DNA of 64,000 nt from Sialis fuliginosa. Lineage: Eukaryota > Arthropoda > Insecta > Megaloptera > Sialidae. The notes beneath the pieces are model-generated. The model was given only the letters and a program-made list of their open reading frames with translations. It did no database searches and was not told where the DNA came from. Of this stretch, positions 46,479-57,332 are shown in pieces (the stretch's first letter is position 1; each line of letters begins with the position of its first letter). The stretch is from the NCBI GenBank assembly GCA_961205875.1, contig OY540813.1:11937001-12001000 (forward strand), in the 5' to 3' direction. Both the position numbers and the translations under genes were made by a program.

Positions 46479-47138
46479 TCTCTATATATAAAAATGTATG
46501 TTCGTTTGTATGGGGGCTTATAGACTCGGGAATTACTAAACCGATTTCAATGCGGTTTTGCACATTTAGATAATTGTTCTGTGCAGCATCGTAGCTGTTA
46601 ATATTTTATGAAAATATAAGATTTAATATCAAAAGACTAAAAAAATCTTTATCAAGTCGTGTTTTGTTTCCATAATGTCACAGCATACAACTGTCATTTA
46701 GGTATATAAAAACATAGCACCTAACTATGGAATACAGAATTGAATTTCAATATTTTATTAATCTAGGTCACTATGATCACATCTCTTTCAAATATTTTGT
46801 CGAACAAATATAACATAATTTTTAACACATGCTAACAATTAAATATTTTGTAATATATTGATTTAAAATTGAAATATAAACAAACATTTCACCTCCAAGG
46901 AAGGTAAAATATCGAAATTAACTCGATTTTCTCAATAACTACTGAACGGATTTTATTCCGGTTTTCACTAATGTATAGGTAAAGTCTAGGTGTACAATTT
47001 TTGTATATTTTGTGTAAATTTCATGAAGTCGGAAAAAAAAACAATTCGCGGTGAATCGTGTGTTGTGAGCATGTTGGGTGGGCATGATTACTTTATGTTT
47101 AATTGAATCAATATCCTAGGGTATTACCAATGCGCTAG
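46479..47138 (+). mobile_element. Non-autonomous Helitron with both ends, 660 bp
   Basis: The 5' end is TCTCTATATATAAAAATG after A. The 3' end is the near-palindrome AATATCCTAGGGTATT, then ACCAATGCGCTAG, then T. TC start, 3' hairpin, CTAG end and insertion between A and T, with no target duplication, are the Helitron hallmarks. A second 3' part lies at 23310-23521. There is no RepHel gene. Confidence 0.75.
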
Positions 47139-47800
47139 TGAAAAATAAAAGTTATTTTTCAAAATATTTTTGAAATTTTCATCAGTATTCGTAATTCAGT
47201 AATATATCATTTCAGTTTTTATTTAATTTGAAATTTATTTTGAATTATTAACGCTGTGGTGTATATGGTTTTAAAAGTTTATATTCTGGTTTATACCGAT
47301 GCCATATTGCGGTTTTATTTTTGTATTTATATCCTTATTATCACTTGCTCTGTGCTTTCAGCAATCAATATTTAAAGTTATAACAATATTTATCATAAAA
47401 TTTTCAATATCAAAAACCATAATACTGTTCGACCGTAAAAAGTCTATTAAAATTTTTATTTTTGTCTTGATATTTCCTTTTTTATGAAACATTTAGGACA
47501 GATGGTACAAAATGAACAATAAAAATATAAGTGTTTCAGTTGATTAACAGAATAAAAATATTTTGTTCAAACCAAACTTTACATCTAGGTACCTATTACC
47601 TTTACGATAGGTACCTATATAAAATATTAACTAGAAACAAATATTGCATTGTGAAAAATGTACCTATGTACATATCTATGTTCGTATATATTAATATATT
47701 TTATGTTGTATGAAGTTAATGAGGCTATTAAGGATATGTTATTCCAGTGGGGTATAATAAAGTTGACGAAGTGAAATAATCTTATATAACGAAAAAGTAT
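47139..47800. other. AT-rich DNA, nothing assigned
   Basis: The overlapping small frames at 47299-47487, 47531-47713 and 47627-47827 are AT-driven, without domains. Confidence 0.35.
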
Positions 47801-47801
47801 A

Positions 47802-48106
47802 CAGTGTGTCCCAGGATAGATGTACAAGAGGTGTTATGAACAATTTTTTTTCGAATTTCGGAATGACATTTGGTGATCGAGTCCTGCTTGATGTTAAACA
47901 AAGGCATACCAAAAATTAGTTGATTTAATTTTCTACAGGATGTTTTATAAGCGAAATTGTAAAACACTATGTAGAAGACCAAATCAACTAATTTTTGGTA
48001 TACCTTAGTTTTACATTAAACAGGACTTGATCACTAAATATCATTCCGAAATTCGAATTTTTTTTGTTCATTACACCTTTTGTTACATCTATCCTGGGAC
48101 ACACTG
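47802..48106. mobile_element. Mariner-like palindromic MITE, 305 bp
   Basis: TA flanks each side. The end sequence CAGTGTGTCCCAGGATAGAT is exact in both orientations. Inverted similarity covers most of the length (ACCAAAAATTAGTTGATTT pairs with AAATCAACTAATTTTTGGT), so it folds into one long hairpin. It is a good candidate source of small RNA. No coding capacity; the minus frame at 47782-47982 is internal. Confidence 0.9.
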
Positions 48107-48277
48107 TATATAAAAACTGCCTAGACTAATTGCATTAAAAAAAATAATGAATTGAATATTAAAATGAACATATTATATATTATAAATGTTTCATAGGTAA
48201 TAAATCCAATTGTTAATTAATTAAAACGTTAAGTATATACGGCTACAGTGTCTATAAATACATAGATATACTATATT

Positions 48278-48421
48278 CAGTGACATATTTGAGAGGGGTG
48301 GGGAGTATTTAAAAAAAATTAAATCATAAATATAGATAATTAAATGTAAAATATATATTATTTCATAAATAAATTACCTCCCCCCCCTCTCTTGGTGAAA
48401 TAAATTTTAGGTGCGCCACTG
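48278..48421. mobile_element. Short hAT-like MITE, CAGTG ends
   Basis: Starts CAGTGACATATTTGAGAGG and ends TTTTAGGTGCGCCACTG. The G-rich left side mirrors the C-rich right side. No clear 8-bp duplication, so the hAT assignment is tentative. Confidence 0.45.
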
Positions 48422-48469
48422 TATCTATTGTAGGTACTAAATGTCCAACTATTTAAAATATGAATTGTC

Positions 48470-48730
48470 GAAGCAATCGGTCATAATAATGCGAATTGTC
48501 CGTATTATTTGCAAATCACCTCCAAAACTTCAGCAATTAAGGTGTGTGTAGAGAAACTGTAAGTCGTTACAACAATGTTTCAAACGGCCCTAACATCAAA
48601 CTGGCAATAGTTTGTTGGTACTCGCTGTAAATTCAGTAATTACTCATTAAATGAGGGATGGCTGGTTTATTTACACTGTTGCCACGTTTCCCAGGTCGAC
48701 ATACCGGTAAAATTTTGAAATGTTGAATTT
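48470..48730. promoter_or_regulatory. Candidate regulatory block with homeodomain sites
   Basis: Non-repeat, moderately GC-richer sequence with ATTCAGTAATTACTCATTAA (clustered TAATTA and ATTA cores) and GCAATAGTTTGTTGG. No frame with splice context. This is an inference from composition and motifs only. Confidence 0.25.
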
Positions 48731-49789
48731 TTTATACAGGGGATGTAAAAAATATGGAATATTGCTTATATTTTCTGTACATTGTTTAACTGTTTTAACA
48801 GTTTTTAGAGAAATTATTTCTTATGTAATGATAATTTAAAAAAAATGGTACTATCAGTTACGTTGCTATGGCATTCATCTCTTTTTTTTTAAATGACAGC
48901 ATATATTTTTTATCGATTTTGTGAATAGATCTTATTTTTTAAATACAATTCTGTTAAATTTTAATAAGATTGCAAACGAAAAATTTTAAGAAAAATTAAC
49001 TTTTATAATCTCATCTCACATTAACTATAACATACCCAAGTAAGCCTTGAAAAATGACTTTAACTTATAAAGCATCAAAAAAGAATCTAACGACCAAATA
49101 AAATAATTAAAAAGCGAATTTTAATAACACCTTATAAAACAACAAAAAATCTTATGACCAAATAAATTAATTTATATATCTAATTAATTATTTATTATCA
49201 ATTTTCAATTATTTGTTAATCGTTCCATTCAATTTTTTTCCTAAAATCACACTATTATGTAGATAGTGAATATTAATAGAAAACTGTATTTTTTTTCTGA
49301 TCTTTTATTTTCTTCACTACATAGTAGGTATTTGACGTTTGAAGTTGTTACTTTAGTTAATGTAATACGAATTTTTAGAAGTCTATTTAAAAAAAAAAAT
49401 TGAATTTTCATCGACTTGAGCTAATCGATATTCAAGTATTATCGGAAAATAAGACGTAAGCATGTGACATGTAACCAAATTAAAAATATATCCATCTAGA
49501 CGTTCAGTACAAACAAATACAAAATCAATTAATTGGTAACTATGTTTTATATTTAGGTACTTCTTAAAGATATTAAATTACTATATTTACTATGAAACTC
49601 TCATATACATTTGATATTAGGATTAAATATACAAGGGCTTGTAACATTAGAGCTAATGATATTAGGGTTAACGTAACACCACTGAAACTTTTACCACAAT
49701 TAAAAGATAATTATCTACATATAAATAAACTTTTCAAATCGTATATAAACTAACATTTACAAAAGAAAATACGACATCATCTTTATGTT
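48731..49789. other. AT-rich DNA, nothing assigned
   Basis: No feature recognised. Confidence 0.4.
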
Positions 49790-50215
49790 CGAGGTACACG
49801 ACATATTAGTCGGTAAATACTACATACTTTGTGTGTTTCTGGGGAGAGGGGGGGGCAATAAAGGAGACGCGATATTGCCTCTCACGTCACACCAATCGCT
49901 AATAGAAAACTTTACGGTCCTCCGTGTCGAAGAGCTGTTATAAAAACAGCACACGTCAAGTCAGTTTTATTTGCGGCATTAAATATTCAATGTGTATATA
50001 CCCCCGCACACACCCACTTACGTACACAGACACGTGCATGTACGTACATATACATACATAGAAAGGAGTGCTTTCCATCACAACCTTAGATCTATCTGCT
50101 CTTGCATTTTCATCTCGTTGCGGTCTGTAGCAAAGAGAGAGTTGGGGAATATTTGTATGTAGTTCTGCCAGGGTGAAAAGTGCATGTCGATATTGCACGT
50201 TAATGTAATTGCATT
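49790..50215 (+). promoter_or_regulatory. Candidate promoter-like block
   Basis: Unique in the window and less AT-biased. TATAAAAA at 49939-49946 is followed by an initiator-like TCAGTTT at 49961, the A being 24 bp from the first T of TATA, a few bases shorter than usual. The TATA box sits in the loop of a small hairpin, GCTGTT-ATAAA-AACAGC (49934-49950). No convincing coding exon follows on the plus strand. The 80-codon minus frame (49956-50198) has no domain. Confidence 0.25.
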
Positions 50216-50390
50216 TTCTTTTCTGTTGGTTACGAAAACGGTAGAGTTTGGTTTTAAAAAGATGACGACGTTGAATTATAAAACGTTTTTGAAAGATAAA
50301 TCATTCTGATTTTTTTTTAATAAATATAATATTCCATATAAGCTTTGCTTCATAGTTAAAAACCACTTGTAAAATGTAACTTTCTTTAAT

Positions 50391-50579
50391 AGTACAGTCA
50401 AAGTGTCGTAAAAAAATAAGGCAATCGTGCATTTTGGGTGGGCAGCGATTTTTTAGGGGGTTTCGTAGAGGGATCGGCCCTGAGTCTAACACTGAGTTTT
50501 AGGGACTGTGAACGATACCTTAATGACAAAATTTTGAAAATAAGAGTACACTTTTTTTTTGTTTATCTCCGTAGTTTTT
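50391..50579. repeat. Dispersed repeat, inverted relative to 53695-53945
   Basis: AGTACAGTCAAAG, GCATTTTGGGTGGGCAGCG, GTCTAACACTGAG and AATTTTGAAAATAAG are the reverse of text at 53695-53945. Confidence 0.65.
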
Positions 50580-50769
50580 GTTCCGAAAAACTTATATAAA
50601 ATGGATTGCCACCGTATAAAAGTCAACAATTCAATTATTTGTAAAATGTCAACGCTTAAACTTTATTGTTATAAAAATATCACAATCAAGTTTAAGCGCT
50701 GGCATTTTTCAAATAATTGAATAATTGACTTTTATATGGTGGCAATCGATCATAAAAGTTTTTCGGAAC
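50580..50769. mobile_element. Palindromic MITE, 190 bp
   Basis: GTTCCGAAAAAC at the left and GTTTTTCGGAAC at the right. Inverted similarity runs through ATTGCCACCGTATAAAAGTC and CGCTTAAACTT almost to the centre. It is a near-complete hairpin without coding capacity and sits at the edge of the preceding repeat. Confidence 0.8.
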
Positions 50770-51196
50770 TCATGCAAACAGTTGTGCAAAAAAATAGTTT
50801 ATACAAAAACTTTTACTGTTAATAAAAATACAATTTATTAATAGTTTAATAAAACAATAACGGTTGAAGATATCAGGCTCAAATTTTCAGTAAATGTTCT
50901 TTACTACAAAATGTTTATTTTCCTGAGATAATAACATAAACAAAAACATTAAAATTAAGTAGATATTAATACTTAATAAGTGCTCTTTTAGCAAATTTTT
51001 TAAGCGTAGCGAATAAACAAATGAAATTTTAATTTTATTTCCTCATGGAGGCTGTAGGGAATTTTATAGCGAACAACTTTTATTTGAAACTATTTTTTGT
51101 ATCAATAATTTTTTAAACCTACGTACCTCACAAACCTTCAACTTACCTCCCTTGGTAACGCTGAAACATCAATACAAATTGATACGAATCGGCGTG
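50770..51196. other. AT-rich DNA, nothing assigned
   Basis: No feature recognised. Confidence 0.4.
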
Positions 51197-51240
51197 TTTG
51201 TGTGTGTGTGTGTGAGAGAGAGAGAGACAGATGAGATGAG
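51197..51240. repeat. GT/GA compound microsatellite
   Basis: A run of GT units followed by GA units. Confidence 0.9.
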
Positions 51241-51330
51241 TTTTATTGTTTATTTTTATTTAAAACAATAACAATGTGAATATACAATAATATTTGTTAT
51301 GTTCTATTGTATATTATAGTAGTGTCGTAA

Positions 51331-51612
51331 TTAAAGGGTTGGCTGCATCTTGAGTTTGGCGGGATTTATGACTGACGTGTTGGGCGGCGTCGACGTCCAA
51401 GATGCGGTTGAGATGGCGACGTCGGGACGTCGTGTAGAGGGGTTACGCTGGAGGTGACCGCGAAAGCCTGGGCGTCGTGAGCGACGACGGGGGCGTCGAC
51501 GTGTTGAGCGTCCGTGAGCGCGCCTGGAGGCGATGTCCCAGGGCGGACCTGGAGATAGCGTCCGAGGGCGTCGGTGCGGGCGTCGGCGTCGCAGGAGACG
51601 GCAAGAGCTGAC
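51331..51612 (-). other. GC-rich stretch with Arg-rich open frame, no ATG start
   Basis: The minus strand is open for about 93 codons between stops. The predicted text is rich in Arg, Pro, Ser and Thr (for example RRRPRRRSRRPGFRG). GTCGACG/CGTCG motifs recur and form local hairpins (GGGCGTCGTGAGCGACGACG). GC content is far above the surroundings. It could be the end of a coding region, the leader or LTR of a retroelement, or non-coding GC-rich DNA. I recognise no domain and do not call a gene. Confidence 0.3.
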
Positions 51613-51685
51613 CTAGTGGTGACTTCCGTCGACGGCGTAGCCTAGTGTCGGAAACCCACTAGGAAGTTTTATGGATATCAACAAT

Positions 51686-51993
51686 GACTGTTAGTTAGCA
51701 GGGCGCATCTAGTAAGCGGTCCTGTAACTGTGATAACAATCGGTTTTAGTCTATCGAATTACGATTGTTGACTAGCAGGGCGCATCTAATAAGCGGTCCT
51801 GTAGCCGTGTAACAATCGTTTGGTCTATCACGTTATGATTGTTGACTAGCAGGGCGCATCTAATAAGCGGTCCTGTAGCCGTGTAACAATCGTTTGAGTC
51901 CTCCCGAAGAAGTTCTCCTATATCATCAGTGAGTCCTCCCGAAGGAGTTCTCCTATATCGTCAGTTGAGTCCCCCCGAAGGAGTTCTCATTTG
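51686..51993. repeat. Two tandem arrays: ~75 bp x3 and ~36 bp x3
   Basis: AGCAGGGCGCATCTAATAAG recurs at 51697, 51774 and 51848 (periods 77 and 74). Each unit has CGGTCCTGTA and then an inverted AACAATCG/CGATTGTT pair. Then GAGTCCTCCCGAAGGAG recurs at 51896, 51931 and 51967 (periods 35 and 36), each with a CTCC-CGAA-GGAG stem-loop. The third short unit is cut by the hAT insertion at 51994. The parent element is unknown. Confidence 0.85.
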
Positions 51994-53201
51994 TAGAGAT
52001 GAGACTGCTATTGCGATAGCTGCTATTGAGAACACTGCTTTTTGTACTGAGCAGAGAACAGAATGCTATGTTCTTTAACATGCCTGCTATTCTGCTATCC
52101 TGCTCTTTACTTGTTTTTTTTTTTGTTATCTAATAAATAAACAAAACTTTTTTGATTTCAACTTTCTTAAGCTTATTTATTTATCAAAAATATTATTTTG
52201 AACAAAAAAAAGACATTACTTTTTTTTTATTTTCGCATTTTAAAATATTTTTCGTGCACCAAACAAAGATAGACATATCGTCGACAATCGACAGTGTTCC
52301 GCAATCACTGCTATATCCTATATCCATTCCATATAGGTGGGCCTGCTTGCGATTGCTGCGTTGCTATTATGAACAGTTAAGAACACTGTTCTAAGAACAG
52401 TGTTATATATTTGTATTGAACAGAGTGCGCTGTTACATATTATATTATTACATTCTTATTTTTAAAATATAATAATTAATTATAAAAGTTATTTGTGTAA
52501 TATAATATGTAATTATAATATAAAAATTATTTTCATTTTTTTAAGTAAATAAAGAAATCAAAATATTATTTACAAATTTTTATTAAAAAAAGAAAATATT
52601 CTTTTTTGTTTTTATTTGTTATATTGTTTATTGTTTATATATATTTAGTAAAGTATAATAAGAAGTATATTTATAATTAAGTACCTAATTATATTTATTT
52701 TTCAAATAAAAAAATTGATAATTTGGCATTTATTAATATTTATGTATTTCACTTTTACGTGCTATTATACCTATCGCATAATAAAACTCCCACTTATATA
52801 AGTCAATTTGAGTAATCGAAAGACCTATACAGATATAAAAAAACAAGGTAAAACTTTGATAACAACTAGGGTTGCCAGGTGTCCATTATTTGAGTGGACA
52901 GTCTGGTTTTTTCACAAAATAGTGGACATTTTTTTTTAATTTAAAAGCTTTACGATGAAATGATAATCAAGCTTGTTAGTTGTTATGACCAAAAAAAATA
53001 ATAACATAAATTTAAAATAATAAATCCCTGAATTGAAATTGACGCGACAAAAAAAAAAAAAAGGTCTTCAGTTTTTCCATATTCAGACCTGGCAATCCTA
53101 ATCTAAACTGTTCTTATATCACTGCTACTGTTAACTGCTCTTTGTCTTAACTGCTCTCTGTTATCACTGCTATCTGAAAATAGCTATTAAGCCCATCTCT
53201 A
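51994..53201. mobile_element. hAT element, 1208 bp, TSD CTCATTTG
   Basis: The left end is TAGAGATGAGACTGCTATTG; reversed, the right end is TAGAGATGGGCTTAATAGCT. The perfect 8-bp duplication CTCATTTG flanks it (51986-51993 and 53202-53209). Subterminal CTGCTAT/AGCAGT motifs repeat at both ends (AGAACACTGC, AACTGCTCT). No intact transposase is present: the 80-codon frame at 52152-52394 has no recognisable domain. It contains a smaller hAT-like element at 52867-53100. Confidence 0.88.
52867..53100. mobile_element. Nested short hAT-like MITE, 234 bp
   Basis: Starts TAGGGTTGCCAGGTGTCC; reversed, the right end starts TAGGATTGCCAGGTCTG. The flanks ATAACAAC and ATCTAAAC share only part of an 8-bp duplication. 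GTGGAC motifs repeat inside. It lies wholly within the larger hAT element, so it inserted later. Confidence 0.65.
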
Positions 53202-53209
53202 CTCATTTG

Positions 53210-53500
53210 TTTTCAAAATACGTCCAGTTTTATACTAATTTCGCTGGGTAACTCAGGGGCGCGCGCAGTGCGGGCGGTAGAATGGCAGGCTCGTGCCTGT
53301 GACGTAACGTCTCGTTCTAGGAATTGGTCTGCAATACTCGAATATTTTTAAGGGTGCGGTGTGCAGCGGGGGTAGGTGTGTGTTACTGCAGACGCTGTAT
53401 AAGTGTTCGTGCCCTGACCGTAGATAACATGTGCATGTCATAAAACCTTTGCTAAATACTTCTAGCAAAGGGTCGCTTATTGCTTCTTGACCGCATCTCT
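53210..53500. other. GC-rich stretch continuing the island across the hAT
   Basis: After the right-hand CTCATTTG the sequence again becomes GC-rich (GGGGCGCGCGCAGTGCGGGC, GGCAGGCTCGTGCCTGTGACG). Without the hAT it would directly continue the tandem-array island. It includes inverted TTTGCTAAA.ACTT/AGCAAAGG text near 53450. The minus 71-codon frame (53253-53468) shows no domain. Confidence 0.4.
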
Positions 53501-53945
53501 ATTGACTGTTTACTATGTGGTTTGTTTGTGTACAAAAATGCATTCTTTACAAAATAATATTTATTTTGTTCATAGCCGTATCAAAATAAACCGAATAAAA
53601 AAATAAATAGGTTAAATTGTTTGTTATGAAACGCTCTACAAAAAAGCTAGGAAGCATTTTTTTTGAAAATCCAATATAGTAGTTATCTTGCCTCAAAGTA
53701 TTTCATCACCTATTTTTTCATCGTTTAATGCTCATAACTTTTTCAAAAATGTCCTTTACAAAATTTTTGTCAGACTCACAGTTACGAAGATAAACAAAAA
53801 AACTAATTGCACCCTTATTTTCAAAATTGTGCCAAAAAGGCATCGTTCACTCAGTGTTAGAATCATGACCGACTTCCTTTCGAAGCCCTCTTAAAAATCG
53901 CTACCTACCCAAAATACACGGTTGAATGACGCTTTGACTGTACTA
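53501..53945. repeat. Dispersed repeat (mainly 53695-53945), inverted copy of 50391-50579
   Basis: CATCGTTCACTCAGTGTTAG, CCCAAAATACACGG and GCTTTGACTGTACT are the reverse of the other copy. The 68-codon frame at 53688-53894 lies inside the repeat. Confidence 0.65.
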
Positions 53946-54667
53946 TAATATAATAAGACTACATAAAAGACATTTCAAAGAACTTCTGAAATATGAAGAA
54001 AAAACTATTTCTGAAAGATGTTTCTACTATTTTCTTTATTGATATAGAAACCTCACTATCACTATCAATAATATTTATACGTTATTAATATCATTTGCAA
54101 AGGTGGCAGAAAAATACGAGCAAGGTTCATGTTCAATAGATGCTTCACGTCGCGTCTGCCGCTTATATATATAGACTCAAATGAAAATATTGGCAACGAA
54201 CTACGTTATAGAACTCCCCTCTTCATGAATATTAAACTTACGTCAGGTTTCTCATACTTTTTAACAACCAAAAGTGTCCGTGAGTTTGAAGTGAATTTAA
54301 AAGTTTCTTTTATGTATTTTGACATGGGCAAAATTGACCTTTTAAATATCTTCACATAATTCTAAAAAACTTTCATACAAATACGACATCAAATAAAATT
54401 TTAATTTATTATCTGTCATTTTATTTTCGTTTTATATATTTTATATTTGATTGATTTTGACTATAGTAAGATATTTATATATTTATACGATATTTTCAAA
54501 TAAATGTGTACATAAATACATGACAGAAATATTTCAAAGAATGATTTAGTTATAGGTACATATACATATGCTGTATGCATGTTATATGTAGATATAAAAT
54601 ATTGGGTTATAAAATTCATTACAATTGCTATCTTTAAATATATTATATCTTATAGCCTAATTTAATT
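53946..54667. other. AT-rich DNA, nothing assigned
   Basis: The frame at 54129-54359 has no domain or splice context. Confidence 0.35.
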
Positions 54668-54895
54668 TAACTCTCTCGCCATGTCGAAGATACGAGAAGC
54701 TTTGTGATCATTTTAAAATGAGAAAAAAAATTGTTCTCCGATTTCAAAATTTTAACTTCCTCTTTTCGTTTCAGGTCAAGATAAAAACTTTTCGTTCGGT
54801 GTCTGTCTGTCTGTGTGTATACGTGTGTGTCTGTCCCCTGAATCCTTGTCATACGCATAACTCATGAACCACTGAACCGATTTTAATGAATTTAT
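54668..54895 (-). repeat. Family C dispersed repeat (partial, inverted)
   Basis: Reading minus: GGTTCAGTGGTTCATGAGTT, ATGACAAGGATTCAGGG, a CAGAC tract, TTTTGAAATCGGAGAACAAT and GATCACAAAGCTTCTCGTAT. The same order occurs at 57890-58338 and 63217-63646. The minus frame at 54667-54858 is its translation. Confidence 0.75.
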
Positions 54896-55147
54896 TTATT
54901 CTTGTTTTCGTATTTTTTGATATTTTCACAACACATACAATTAAAGAAGTACAAATTTGACATTGCAAAATCATAAAAAAGCTATCACAGATAGTTTGGT
55001 CTATACGGGAAATGTCATTTTTACTATTCTTAAGTTGGGAATACGTTCTGTGATTCTGGCAACTTTTTATGATTTTGCAATGTCGAATTTGTACTTCTTT
55101 GATCGTATGTGTTGTTAAAATATCAAAAAATACGAAAACAAGAATAA
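54896..55147. mobile_element. Foldback MITE with ~90-bp arms, inserted in family C repeat
   Basis: TTATTCTTGTTTTCGTATTT at the left and AAATACGAAAACAAGAATAA at the right. The arms continue through AAAGAAGTACAAATT and ATTGCAAAATCATAAAAA. It abuts the broken end of the family C copy, consistent with insertion there. The frame at 55069-55275 starts in the right arm. Confidence 0.8.
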
Positions 55148-55589
55148 TAATATATTTTTTTGTAATTGATATTCTAATTACATTTCTAACATTTGAATAT
55201 ATCTTCGTGGTTATTTCAATTCCTGCGCCAACGCTGATTGGTCAAGGAGCTGATGAGATAACCTTGTCTTTATAAATATACCTTGAGACAGACCTAAGAT
55301 AAACAAGTTTACTGTTAGATTATTATTGATTTTTATGACACAAGAACATGTGGATTTTTATTTGGACGTTAATAATGTAATCACATTGATAGTGGAATAA
55401 GTATAAGTATTTAGGGTCGAGTTTTATATAAAATATGATTTCAGATTGTTATCATATCTAGATGAAAAATTACTCAAAATACACGCCAAAAAATAACACA
55501 AGTATAATAACTTATATTTCGATACACTCTCAAAAAACAAAAAAGTTCGCCTCCGCCGTGAGAAAATTGACAGTTGTTACTCACACTGG
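55148..55589. other. AT-rich DNA, nothing assigned
   Basis: No feature recognised. Confidence 0.4.
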
Positions 55590-55830
55590 CACCCACAAAT
55601 ACACATACATGTAGGTATACACACACACACACACATGCACACGCAACGTGTCAATAATAATTATTGCTAATTTTGTTATGTGTATGTGTTAAAGGTTTTT
55701 TGTGATGCTGTTTATTCTGTGATGTGTAAATAAAATGTTTATTGCCCCGTATATATCTGACACATTGTACGGAGACGAACCGATATATTTAGTGCCAATG
55801 GCGTCTGCGTAAATGCTTAAGACAAATTGA
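55590..55830. other. Non-repeat block with AC microsatellite
   Basis: ACACACACACACACACA at 55619-55635, then unique text with CGTGTCAATAATAATTATTG and GTACGGAGACGAACCGATAT. A possible regulatory block, no frame. Confidence 0.3.
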
Positions 55831-55860
55831 TTTCGTAACTGTTTTTATCTATTTTACATT

Positions 55861-56439
55861 AATGTACTGGCACCAGTTATGGCCGCTATAAGAGCAAAGT
55901 TTACTGTTTTTGTGATTGACGGGCTTCTTTTTTGTAATTACCATGAACTCATGTTACTAATAAAACAAGTAACTCTTTAGTTAATCAATTTAATTACCAA
56001 AGTCTTCAAATATAGTTGGTTTTTTTATATTACAGCCTTTTATTTTGTTTATGTTTTTTTCTCCAGTAATGGATAAAGTAAAACCAGTAATGACCACGCA
56101 GTGATGGACACTTGCTAATAATTACAAAATGATAAGTACTACTACACAAAAGATATAAAATAAGGAATCGTTAAATTTGAAACAATGTAAAGCAGTTATT
56201 ATGATAATATAATAATTAATAAATAAATTATACTAATAATTAGTTTAAATGTCCACCATTTTGAGACATATTGGCCGATTGTCATCAAATCACGCTGTAA
56301 GACAGTTAAATGTATTATATATGTAGATTAATATTTAGAATTGGTAGTAATCAAATATCAACAAATATTTATAATTCAGTCCATTTAATTAAAGAATAGC
56401 CATTACTGGGGTCATATCCAAGACTGGTGACACTACCTT
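55861..56439. mobile_element. Family A TIR element (copy 3, inverted)
   Basis: Starts AATGTACTGGCACCAGTTAT and ends ACTGGTGACACTACCTT. Interior TGTAAAGCAGTTATTATGAT, TGTCCACCATTTTGAGACA and GGCCGATTGTCATCAAATC are the reverse of 12632-13179. It is the most complete copy besides copy 1. Confidence 0.8.
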
Positions 56440-56988
56440 ATTTATTTATATAATTGCATATAGCACAGTGAACAGTGCATGTGATTCTAATTTTATTTGA
56501 TTAAATCTGACAAACTAATAAAAGATAATATAAAATAAATGGAATATAAATTAAAGATAATAATATTCTCTACAACATTTATCAAATGAATTCTATTTAA
56601 AGTAATTATTTAAACGAGAACGGATGTTTACTCTTCGAATTCTATTTATTAGAATCTGCTATTATCTGGACACGATTTTTCGACGGTATTACAATACTTC
56701 CATTTCTTTCAGAACATGGAAGTAAAAATTGGTATTTGGAACACAAAATACCGATATTTATGTAAGAAAAAATTTCTAACGGATTTTTTCAAGATGGCGG
56801 CAGAAACATAACTCGGATTATCATCTTTTGTGAGACACTCATAGAACGTTTGTACCGAAAAATATATAAAATAATTTAAATGGACTAGTAAGTGGATATC
56901 ACTAATTGAGGTTCTTGAATACAATCATATATATATTATATATACGAGTATGTAAACGGAAAAAATATACTGTAGATAATGGCGTGTT
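56440..56988. other. AT-rich DNA, nothing assigned
   Basis: CGGATGTTTACTCTTCGAAT at 56621 recalls CGGATGTTTACTCTTG at 2342 in the repeat at 2191-2942; this may be a fragment. The minus frame at 56709-56924 has no domain. Confidence 0.35.
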
Positions 56989-57110
56989 TAAACCAAAGAA
57001 AACAAAACAGCAACACGGTGTTGGAAAACACATCGTATTTAAAAATGCATAGGGTTTTTTACACTTTTGTTAAAATAGACACGATGTTGCTGTTTTGTTT
57101 TTTCGGTCTA
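56989..57110. repeat. Inverted repeat with AAAACAAAACAGCAACA arms
   Basis: TAAACCAAAGAAAACAAAAC then AGCAACACGG at the left. The reverse complement of the right arm reads TAGACCGAAAAAACAAAACA then GCAACATCG. A short foldback element. Confidence 0.65.
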
Positions 57111-57332
57111 AAAACGACATAATTACAGTTTTATCCTGTCTTTTCTGGATAGTAAGCAAAAACCTATAATATTTTACTGTCTGAAACTGTAATAATATAT
57201 TTTTAGGCTGTAATGTTTTCAGTTTACCCATCGATTTATAATTTATATTGAGTATCTCATGAAATTTCTAGATTGCAGGGCTATACCAGGGAAAAAAATC
57301 CAGATCTGAAGTGATCAAATCAGATCGTGATA

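Noticed and set aside
49956..50198. 80-codon minus-strand frame
   Set aside because: Partly a translation of TACATA/CACA repeats; no domain.
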